From contig JAUNBR010000044.1 in NCBI GenBank assembly GCA_030527015.1, forward strand, positions 1 through 35,312: a DNA stretch of 35,312 nucleotides, given 5' to 3'. Shown piece by piece: positions 1 through 5,809 of this stretch. Origin of the DNA: Planctomycetia bacterium. GTDB lineage: Bacteria > Planctomycetota > Planctomycetia > Pirellulales > Thermoguttaceae. Below the pieces are notes generated by a model, which saw only the letters and a list, made by a program, of their open reading frames with translations, ran no database searches and was not told where the DNA came from. Numbering within the stretch: position 1 is the first letter of the stretch; each line of letters opens with the position of its first letter. The translations under genes and the position numbers were made by a program.

Positions 1-51
1 AGCCTGCTTTTAGAGCCGCACAAAACGAAATTTTAAATTGGAACCAGTATA
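1..51 (-). repeat. TATAC element, cut by window edge
   Basis: This is the right part of a reverse-oriented copy of the dispersed palindromic element and ends in GGAACCAGTATA. In this annotation, forward (+) means the copy starts TATACTGG and ends ATCGGGTATA on the plus strand; reverse (-) means it starts TATACCCGATA and ends CCAGTATA. Bases 1-51 match 170-220 and 5256-5306 almost exactly. Confidence 0.85.
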
Positions 52-115
52 TTTCTTATCCAAGCTCTCGCTTCCTTGTTAGTCACGGGACCATTTCCAC
101 CATGCTTTATCATTT

Positions 116-220
116 TATCCCCGATACACTATAAAATTTCGCTTCCCCGGCATTTTGCTTCGCTGAAAAAACCTGCTTTTAGAGCCGCACAAAACGAAAT
201 TTTAAATTGGAACCAGTATA
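116..220 (-). repeat. TATAC element, full copy
   Basis: A complete reverse-oriented copy of about 105 bp. The left end is slightly altered (TATCCCCGATACAC), the central hairpin region is intact and the right end is GGAACCAGTATA. It stops two bases before the stop codon of the minus-strand gene at 223, so it forms that gene's 3' flank. The 64 bases between this copy and the one at 1-51 hold nothing I recognise. Confidence 0.88.
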
Positions 221-222
221 GC

Positions 223-606
223 TTATTGCACGAACAAGATTGAGCACTGCGGTTTTTTATACTTATCATATGCATGTTGTTCTAACCCACGTTGTGTCGC
301 ATAATCGTCCGTATTCGCCGTGATATATTTTACAGCTGGCTTTTCAGAAGTCGCAGCGCTATCCCATTTAGGTATCGCCATCCAGCCGAACAGTAACGCC
401 ATGACAAGGAACAGGGACGCGAAGATGCGGTCGAACGACCACGCGTTCGCTTTTGTCATTTCGGCGACAGGCTTTGTTGGTTCGTCTGTGGGAATGTCGA
501 ATTTCGACAATCGCTCCTCGACGCCCGTTTCATCCAAATGGGCGAAAATGGAGTCGTGTGTTATTGACAAAATATCGTTAGAATGCTGTTTATCTGCACG
601 ATTCAT
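223..606 (-). CDS. Small single-pass membrane protein, unknown function
   Basis: I do not recognise this 127-residue protein. I start it at the ATG (MNRADKQHSN) that lies four bases after the stop of the upstream gene at 611-1195; an upstream in-frame start would overlap that gene. The first ~75 residues are polar and charged. One hydrophobic segment (IFASLFLVMALLFGWMAI) follows, then a polar tail of ~45 residues. It is therefore probably a bitopic membrane protein with both ends soluble. Its tight spacing to the 611-1195 gene suggests one transcript. No clear Shine-Dalgarno is visible, which is common in planctomycetes. It could serve as an anchor or partner for the upstream protein, but that is only positional inference. 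Confidence 0.6.
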   Translation of the reverse strand: MNRADKQHSNDILSITHDSIFAHLDETGVEERLSKFDIPTDEPTKPVAEMTKANAWSFDRIFASLFLVMALLFGWMAIPKWDSAATSEKPAVKYITANTDDYATQRGLEQHAYDKYKKPQCSILFVQ

Positions 607-610
607 AACG

Positions 611-1195
611 CTACCGTTTCGGGCCCTGGGCTGCAGTGGCGGCAAGGAGAATACCGACTGCCAAGGTTACATAAGACCACGCAGCGTCTCCCTGCTTGTT
701 CAGTTGAACCTCCAATCGGTATTGAAACGGGTAAAAACGCTTTTTATATATCCCCAGTATTTTGTTTCCCTTAAGCAACTTGTACTTCGGAGGAATCAAG
801 GCGATGGGCGAATTGTACCTCCGCAAAAACGCTAAAAGCGCGGAATCCTCTTTGATTAAATACGTATCGCCGTTATACTCCACCTCCAGCGTCGTTTGAA
901 CTGCGGACTTTACGCCTTTTTTGGTAACCGTCCCCAAGACGTTTTCGCCTGACGCGTCCATAACGTCATAGGAAAAGTCCGGACCGACATTGTTTTTCTG
1001 ACAAATCAGAAACAACGTTTCGCGTTTGGATTCGTCTGAATAAACCGCAATGGTCTGCTTCCAGCCTGCCGAGGACTTATGCTGGGAAAAAGCCGCAAGC
1101 GACCCTTTCGGATCCAAAATATACGTAGTTGGTCCCGCTAAAGCCAGTCTCTTGCGGCGAATGCAGTACTTTTTCAATTTTGTGAGTTGTGACAT
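611..1195 (-). CDS. Possible LURP-one/scramblase-fold protein with C-terminal hydrophobic tail
   Basis: The protein has 194 residues. The central part carries a run of the type YDVMDASGENVLGTVTKK, followed by short beta-strand-like segments (TTLEVEYNGDTYLIKED). This resembles the Tubby-like fold of LURP-one-related and phospholipid-scramblase-like proteins, where a Y-x-V-x-D-x-x-G-x-x-x-G strand pair recurs. The match is by eye and modest. The C-terminus (SYVTLAVGILLAATAA) is hydrophobic and could insert in the membrane. The start is the ATG giving MSQLTKLKKY. The stop is four bases from the start of the next gene (606), so the two are probably co-transcribed. The alternative is an unrelated beta-rich accessory protein. 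Confidence 0.6.
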   Translation of the reverse strand: MSQLTKLKKYCIRRKRLALAGPTTYILDPKGSLAAFSQHKSSAGWKQTIAVYSDESKRETLFLICQKNNVGPDFSYDVMDASGENVLGTVTKKGVKSAVQTTLEVEYNGDTYLIKEDSALLAFLRRYNSPIALIPPKYKLLKGNKILGIYKKRFYPFQYRLEVQLNKQGDAAWSYVTLAVGILLAATAAQGPKR

Positions 1196-1316
1196 GGTTG
1201 GTTTTATGTTTTATTTAAATAATCTTCACGTTGTTATATTGTCAACATGTTATTGGGGATAGGTCAACTTGAAAATGAAAAACAAAAAAACGGCACGGGA
1301 AACATTTCACAATAGT

Positions 1317-2558
1317 TCAAGAGAAATCTAAAGGAGCTTGCAAAATGCAACGAAAGCCTATGCTAAACATTCTACTTTCGGGAGAACAATAACACCGATG
1401 TGCAGAACGACAATTGCTTGCGCACTCACTAAATTCGCCTCCGCGCACTATTTTATTAGCGTCTTTATTCACAACCGGATCGGTTACCGCTTTTTTAGAA
1501 AGTTTGCCGAAGCTATCTAAACACCATTCTTCTACATTTCCGTGCATATCGAAAATGCCCCATAGATTTGGTTGATACGAACCAACTTCACTGGGTTGCG
1601 CCAAATACGGTCCTTTTGTGTTTGTACCGTAAGGCACTTTTCCATTGCAGTTTGCCTGCTCGCCGTTAAGTATGCGACCAAAACTAAAGGGGGTTGTCGT
1701 CCCAGCGCGGCATGCATATTCCCACTGCGCCTCTGATGGAAGCTGGCACGGCGCATTAAGTTCCTTGCCAAGCCACTTGCAAAACGCTTGCGCATCATAA
1801 AAACTTACACATGTAATCGGGTAATGTTCGTTTAGTGTGTAGCCTGGCTTTTCCCATGAAAACTCAGTTTTATCGAACACTTTCAGCGGTATCCCTTCTT
1901 TTATCCATCCAACACATTTATGACGGTCAGGGATAATTTGAAAACCGGTATTTTCCATAAAGGTCTTAAACATTTTAACGGTAACATGAGTTTCCTGCAT
2001 CCAAAATCCTTTAGATAAAGTTACTTGGTGTTGGGTTTCGTATGCTCCACGATCCTTTTCGTTTCGCGGGCTGCCCATGATAAATGCCCCCGGCGGACAC
2101 CATCTAAACGCAAATTCTATACCTGCGACCGTTTTGGTCAAACGCTTGCCCGCATCTGAATCTGTGATATTTTTAGATTCGGAACTCTGATTTTCATCCT
2201 CAGCGACAGACGGATTATTATCACAAGCGTCTGGAAGATTGGATAATTCGCTGATTATTTCTTCCAGAGGTTCCAGGGTTTCTTCCGCCAATTCTTGAAA
2301 ATCATCCAGTTCGGGGTCATCCAGAGAATCCAGAAAATCGTTCAGCTGGTTGAGATACGCCTGCGCCTGTTGTAGTTTTTCTTCCTGATAATAAAACTCA
2401 ATCAAAACGCAATACGCCTGAAGTTGATAAACGTAATCCTCATATTCCTTATCGCCGGACGGTTGAATCAGCTCTTCCAGTAACGCTAACGCCCTGTCGA
2501 ACTCGCCTTTGTCCAATAAAAAAAGCGATTTGTTAAATTTGTTTTTTGATGTGTTCAT
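1317..2558 (-). CDS. SUMF1/FGE-fold protein with N-terminal TPR-like helices
   Basis: The protein has 413 residues from the ATG giving MNTSKNKFNK; a TTG six codons upstream is less likely. Residues ~5-100 form paired acidic helices of the TPR kind (FDRALALLEELI, LQQAQAYLNQLNDFL). An acidic, Ser-rich linker follows to about residue 140. Residues ~145-410 are a formylglycine-generating-enzyme/SUMF1 (C-type-lectin-like) domain: PPGAFIMGSPRNE, a QHQVTLSKGFWMQETHVT strand, LPSEAQWEYACRAG, FDMHGNVEEWC and a C-terminal IGFRC. Near the FGE active-site position it has two cysteines spaced C-x3-C (ECASNC), whereas true FGE has C-x4-C, so a catalytic role is uncertain. Many planctomycete SUMF1 proteins are non-catalytic binding domains. 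No signal peptide is visible, so it is probably cytoplasmic. Confidence 0.88.
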   Translation of the reverse strand: MNTSKNKFNKSLFLLDKGEFDRALALLEELIQPSGDKEYEDYVYQLQAYCVLIEFYYQEEKLQQAQAYLNQLNDFLDSLDDPELDDFQELAEETLEPLEEIISELSNLPDACDNNPSVAEDENQSSESKNITDSDAGKRLTKTVAGIEFAFRWCPPGAFIMGSPRNEKDRGAYETQHQVTLSKGFWMQETHVTVKMFKTFMENTGFQIIPDRHKCVGWIKEGIPLKVFDKTEFSWEKPGYTLNEHYPITCVSFYDAQAFCKWLGKELNAPCQLPSEAQWEYACRAGTTTPFSFGRILNGEQANCNGKVPYGTNTKGPYLAQPSEVGSYQPNLWGIFDMHGNVEEWCLDSFGKLSKKAVTDPVVNKDANKIVRGGEFSECASNCRSAHRCYCSPESRMFSIGFRCILQAPLDFS

Positions 2559-2588
2559 GATTTCTATAGTGCGCAAGTAAAGTTAGTA

Positions 2589-3508
2589 TTACAATAACAA
2601 TAAACCGGGATGTTTATACTGGTTCCAAATTAAAATTTCGTTTTCTGCGGCTCTAAAAGCAGGCTTTTTCAGCGAAGCAAAAAAGCCGGTGAAGCTAAAT
2701 TTTATAATGTATCGGGTATATTTATATGTTTTTGAAAAATTTCGAGAGTTCTTTGGAATGTTTGTTTCGTTCATCATCGTTGAAATTTGATGTTGCAATT
2801 CTTTTAATGTAAATTCCGGGTTAGCATCAAACCAGTCATTAAATTTTTTATTCCAATCATAACCATGACGATTATGCACAACGTCAATATGTTGGACGTT
2901 TGTAATAATAGCGATTTGTCTATGTACATATGACACGGGGCTTCTTTTGTTTTTAAGTGTGGTATTAAGCTTCTCATGAATTTTTTATTACCTAGCATCT
3001 CTTGAGGGATAAGATGATGTTTTCTCATTAGAGCTGGGCCATTCTTGGCGCGCCACTCTTTTGAAACCCGATTCATTCCACTTTTTGTTCTTCCGGTTAC
3101 ACAGTAATTATGCACCAGCACTCCGTCGGCGGTGACGAGATAGACGTGTTCGCCAAAGACTTCTAAATTATAGACGGTTTCAGGTCCCGGGCGGGGAAGA
3201 TTTTGGATAACACGTTTGGTTTCGCCATTGAACAGAAGCAGGCGTTCGCCTTCGCGAAGCTGTCCCGCCTCAACAAATTCCTGTCGGTCTACAGACCAAA
3301 ATGGGTGATTAGCGGTACAGCCAATCGGTTTATCCTGATCTTCAATATGCAAGTCGATAACCGAATCGGAAATATGGGCGAACATACCGGTTACGATGTT
3401 GCCCGCCCCCTCCTTGATTATACAGCAATACATCTGGATACAGTGGAAAACCGCGTCTGCCCGGCGCAAGAATCTTTTTGCGCTCGGTCTGCCGGAACAC
3501 GATGCCAT
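2589..3508 (-). pseudogene. Hint plus HNH-type polymorphic toxin tail, frameshifted
   Basis: This is the C-terminal part of a polymorphic toxin. Residues ~45-130 of the first frame are a pretoxin Hint module (TANHPFWSVDRQEFVEAGQL, VYNLEVFGEHVYLVTADG, VLVHN), which in such toxins releases the C-terminal domain. The payload begins RKHHLIPQEMLGNKK, continues in another frame with NVQHIDVVHNRHGYDWNKKF, and ends in FDANPEFTLKELQ. The HH-LIPQ and W-N-x3-F-x-x-W-F pattern fits the HNH/Endo VII-like nucleases that include DUF2380-type toxins. The frame break sits at the T6 run 2981-2986; one extra base restores a single reading frame. The first ~40 residues of Hint also look frame-scrambled. No N-terminal delivery part (Rhs, CdiA) precedes it. 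The downstream frame ends inside a TATAC element. I take it as a relic, although a sequencing error at the homopolymer is possible. Confidence 0.8.
2615..2720 (+). repeat. TATAC element, full copy overlapping toxin reading frame
   Basis: A complete forward copy of 106 bp running from TATACTGGTTCC to ATCGGGTATA, with the hairpin arms GGCTTTTT and AAAAAGCC at its centre. The minus-strand toxin reading frame runs through it, so the frame's last ~45 codons are element sequence and its flank. It also separates the toxin relic from the SUMF1 gene. Confidence 0.9.
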
Positions 3509-3510
3509 CC

Positions 3511-3727
3511 CTTGGAGCCATAGCCGAAAGGCTCATGGCGCGTAAGCGACGCCAAGCGTTACAATGAAGCCTAACCAACCACCAGCTTGCACAAATAGGT
3601 TACGATTCAATGGAAACCCGTTTCTCAAGTATGGAGCGTATTAGCTGCTCAACCGCCGTGTACCGAACGGTACGCACGGTGGTGTGGGAGGACGATCGCC
3701 CAAATAATGAGCGGTCTCCTACCCGAT
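3511..3727 (+). mobile_element. Group II intron, 3' fragment (domains V and VI)
   Basis: The plus strand folds into the hallmark 3' end of a group II intron. Domain V is 3652-3683: ACCGCCGTG pairs with CACGGTGGT, a two-base CG bulge follows, and TACC pairs with GGTA around the loop GAAC. Domain VI is 3686-3724: GGG/CCC, a single bulged A at 3721 (branch point), AGGA/TCCT, then GATCGC/GCGGTC. The 3' end CGAT lies six bases past the branch A. Upstream, 3517-3539 is another hairpin with a GAAA tetraloop (GCCAT-AGCC/GGCT-C-ATGGC). No reverse transcriptase and no domain I are present; the sequence turns into the Hint frame near 3508. The left boundary is approximate. The fragment lies antisense between the toxin relic and its immunity gene. 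Confidence 0.82.
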
Positions 3728-3738
3728 CTTTTGTGTGC

Positions 3739-4260
3739 TTAAGTCCCGGATTCCGACTCTAAATACTCAATTGACTCAGCGACCATTTTATACAGGAAAT
3801 CTACGAAACTGTCGGCGAGGTTGAACTCAATGCAATGGTCAAAGCAATTCCAGGAAATAACTGGACCGTCCGGATCGCGGGTGTCGATACAGTAGTAGGC
3901 ATCTCCTTCGTCACAGTAAACGACAATATAATACTCCGGCAGTTCGGGGTAACATTTCTCAGGTCCCTCCGGCTTGCGGGCAAAGAGGGTCATGTAAATT
4001 GTACTGGGGTATTTGATTATGTGCACATCGTTATTAATGATACCGTAAATATCATCACACCCATAAGCAAACATTGTCAGACAACCCCATTTACTCAAAA
4101 ACTTACGATAATCCTCCGGAAAGCCGATTCCAAGTATAGCTTCCGCCTGTTGGATGGTGTCTTCCGATGCTCCAACGCAGACACTACGAGGAGATTGAAA
4201 TTCAATCTCCGGATGTTGGTCTATCAATGCTTCCACTTCTTCAAATGTGTGTTTCTTCAT
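3739..4260 (-). CDS. SUKH-family (SMI1/KNR4) immunity protein
   Basis: The protein has 173 residues from the ATG giving MKKHTFEEVEAL. AGGAGC ten bases upstream makes this start much better than the TTG or ATG codons further up. It shows the SMI1/KNR4 pattern: an N-terminal helix, then SEDTIQQAEAILGIGFPEDY followed by RKFLSKWG, an aromatic strand region (YGCDDIYGI), an acidic strand pair (YYIVVYCDEGDAYYCIDT) and a C-terminal helix. SUKH proteins neutralise nuclease toxins of contact-dependent or Rhs systems and typically lie just downstream or upstream of them. Here the neighbour is the Hint/HNH toxin relic, now separated by a group II intron fragment whose end is ~11 bases from this gene's stop. 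It reads intact, so it may persist as orphan immunity. Confidence 0.85.
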   Translation of the reverse strand: MKKHTFEEVEALIDQHPEIEFQSPRSVCVGASEDTIQQAEAILGIGFPEDYRKFLSKWGCLTMFAYGCDDIYGIINNDVHIIKYPSTIYMTLFARKPEGPEKCYPELPEYYIVVYCDEGDAYYCIDTRDPDGPVISWNCFDHCIEFNLADSFVDFLYKMVAESIEYLESESGT

Positions 4261-4340
4261 AATAATTAATTGCTCCTGGCTAAATATTGTTTTACACGAG
4301 TTTTCCAATATTGTATACGATAGTTGTCGCTTTGGCTTTT

Positions 4341-4418
4341 TATACTCGCCTTTAAATTTCAGTTTTTTGCGGTTCTGAAAGCAGGCATTTTCAGCGAAGC
4401 AAAATGCCGAGGAAACTG
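4341..4418 (+). repeat. TATAC element, partial
   Basis: A forward copy with the left end changed (TATACTCGCC) and a clean central hairpin (GGCATTTT / AAAATGCC), but the right quarter is missing after GGAAACTG. It lies between the SUKH and ankyrin genes. Confidence 0.8.
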
Positions 4419-4432
4419 TTTCTATTTTGAAT

Positions 4433-5056
4433 CTACCGTTTAGGCGACAATCCCATCTCTTTTAATGTTTTGAGATAAACGTCTTTTAGTTTTGAGTCGA
4501 TTGGTATCATCTGTTCCCCACGGAACCAATGCGGCGCAGTAAGTGCGAATTCTTCCGGCGTTCTTATTTCCTCGGGCAGTCGCTGACCTCGATGCCGGTC
4601 CGCCCCCGCTTTGAGCAATACAGAAACGGTTTCTGGCTTATCATCTTCAAAAGCAAGCATACTTTCTCCTAACGGAGTTCGATTCAAATTATTCAAGATT
4701 TCGAGAGAGGCCCCCAGTTCAAAGAAAACTTGCACTGCTTTTTTGAATCTCCAGTGAGCTGCCATATGTAAAATCGTGAAACCGCTATCAGGTTGGTGGT
4801 TAATATCAGCCCCTTTTTCAACCAAAAAGCGAACCATATCAAGCACAAAGGTGCGATTTAACATACCCTGTTGACAATAATATATGACCAATTCATCCAA
4901 GATGGTACGTTTCCAGGTATTTTCCGTCTGAAGATTGATTCCATACTTTTCCAAAATAGGAAGGATGGCGTCGTACTCCTTTTTAGAGATCCGAGGATAT
5001 AACTTAACTTCGGCTTCTCCCATGAGTTTTAAGGTAACACGTTTTTGTTTATTCAT
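4433..5056 (-). CDS. Ankyrin-repeat protein
   Basis: The protein has 207 residues from the ATG giving MNKQKRVTLKLM. The frame extends further upstream, but that part is TATAC element sequence, so I do not use it. Ankyrin-like units are readable from about residue 80 to 165: VRFLVEKGADINHQPDSG, FTILHMAAHWRFKKAVQVFF, ELGASLEILNNLNRTPLGES and TVSVLLKAGADRH. There is no signal peptide or membrane segment, so it is probably a cytoplasmic protein-binding scaffold. It sits in the toxin/immunity block, and short ankyrin proteins do occur as immunity proteins for polymorphic toxins, but its partner is not identifiable here. The TATAC element begins three bases upstream of its start codon and therefore forms its immediate 5' leader. 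Confidence 0.82.
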   Translation of the reverse strand: MNKQKRVTLKLMGEAEVKLYPRISKKEYDAILPILEKYGINLQTENTWKRTILDELVIYYCQQGMLNRTFVLDMVRFLVEKGADINHQPDSGFTILHMAAHWRFKKAVQVFFELGASLEILNNLNRTPLGESMLAFEDDKPETVSVLLKAGADRHRGQRLPEEIRTPEEFALTAPHWFRGEQMIPIDSKLKDVYLKTLKEMGLSPKR

Positions 5057-5059
5057 TTT

Positions 5060-5169
5060 TATACCCGATACATTAAAAAAATTTCGCTTCCCCGGCACTT
5101 TGCTTCACTGAAAATGCCTGTTTTCTGAGCTGCGCAAAACGGAAATTTAAAATGGAACCAGAGTGTATA
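5060..5169 (-). repeat. TATAC element abutting the ankyrin start codon
   Basis: A reverse copy starting TATACCCGATACATT. Its right end has a small insertion (GGAACCAGAGTGTATA). Its left tip lies three bases from the ankyrin ATG, so transcripts of that gene would start in or pass through the element. Confidence 0.85.
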
Positions 5170-5200
5170 TAGTCTCCTGATAGGTCCTCATTTCATTTTT

Positions 5201-5306
5201 TATACCCGATACATTATAAAATTCCGCTTCACCGGCTTTTTTGCTTCGCTGAAAAAGCCTGCTTTTAAAGCCGCACAAAACGAAATTTTAAATTGGAACC
5301 AGTATA
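5201..5306 (-). repeat. TATAC element, full copy
   Basis: A complete reverse copy of 106 bp from TATACCCGATACATTATAAA to GGAACCAGTATA, with hairpin arms GGCTTTTT/AAAAAGCC. It is the second element in tandem after 5060-5169, 31 bases away in the same orientation. Confidence 0.9.
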
Positions 5307-5383
5307 ATTCCACAAAAGTTTTAATAAATTTTGCACGATATGGTAATTGTCACTAATTCCGGAAGTTTTGTCAAGCATTTAAA

Positions 5384-5560
5384 ATGGAAAAATACAAATT
5401 ATTGCAAGAAATTTTGGAAAAATTGCGCGTGAGCACAAAAAAGCGTCGGAAAATAGCAGAAAGGCAGAATGAAGACGGTCTTTTTGCTTGAAATCGGATG
5501 GCACACGGCGACGTGACGGAACGCGGCTGGTCGACGAAAACACGCTGGGAATTCTTTTTA
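5384..5560 (+). pseudogene. IS630-like transposase N-terminus, decayed
   Basis: Reading across frames gives the helix-turn-helix start of IS630-type transposases: AREHKKASENSRKAE, then MKTVFLLEIGWHTAT, then DVTER and VDENTLG. The frame changes at least twice and contains stops, and the catalytic DDE part is absent. The same fragment, differently decayed, lies at 13812-13988 in the same orientation. Together they flank the secreted-protein module 5810-13521. The sequence runs directly into a diverged palindromic element. Recognition rests on the REHKK and DV-x3-L-x-x-DE-x-TLRNYF pattern and was not confirmed by a search. Confidence 0.65.
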
Positions 5561-5679
5561 ACCCGACATGCGTAAATTTCCACTTTTCTCGGTTTACCGT
5601 CGGGCAGGCCGGCGTTTTGTTTCGCTAAAAATGCCAGATTCAGACCACGGAAAATGGAAATTTTAAAAAAATCGGTATA
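5558..5679 (-). repeat. Diverged palindromic element, longer subtype
   Basis: This is element-like sequence with the arms AAATTTCC and GGAAATTTT, the core GGCGTTTTG / AAAATGCC around the TTTCGCT loop, and a right end TCGGTATA. It carries an extra CCGTCGGGCAGG stretch in the left arm, a feature shared with 23272-23370 and, inverted, with 27870-27994. It is about 122 bp and clearly older than the typical copies. Confidence 0.55.
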
Positions 5680-5705
5680 TTTTTTTATTTTTTTGAGGGA
5701 AATGC

Positions 5706-5734
5706 TTGTCGCGGGAAAATAAATGTAGTAAACT
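5706..5734 (+). promoter_or_regulatory. Putative sigma70 promoter for the LEPR-XLL gene
   Basis: TTGTCG at 5706-5711 and TAAACT at 5729-5734 are separated by 17 bases and lie ~75 bases before the ATG at 5810. It is the best-spaced pair in this leader, but each hexamer has two mismatches to consensus. Confidence 0.35.
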
Positions 5735-5809
5735 TAAAGAATCCTGTCCGAACGTAGCTCCTAAAAATACGTTTTGGGGAGTTTTTCATTTTTTTTATGG
5801 AGTTTTATT

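Noticed and set aside
52..115. Possible gene fragment between the first two elements
   Set aside because: A minus-strand frame reads KHGGNGPVTNKEARAWIR, but it is only ~20 codons, bounded by elements on both sides, and cannot be assigned.
2981..2986. Programmed -1 frameshift site in the toxin
   Set aside because: The heptamer does not fit the X-XXY-YYZ rule and the Hint part is also frame-scrambled, so decay or a sequencing error is simpler.
3203..3523. Plus-strand reading frame of 106 codons as an intron-encoded protein
   Set aside because: It is antisense to the Hint module and shows no reverse transcriptase or maturase motifs.
5057..5098. Longer N-terminus of the ankyrin protein
   Set aside because: Those 14 codons are the end of a palindromic element; the ATG at 5056 starts the non-element part.
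5371..5583. Minus-strand reading frame of 70 codons
   Set aside because: It is the antisense of the transposase relic at 5384-5560.
5774..5809. Upstream TTG start for the LEPR-XLL protein
   Set aside because: The ATG at 5810 follows TATGGAG and gives a sensible N-terminus (MMIPLILSRVKRF). The extra 12 residues are translated leader.
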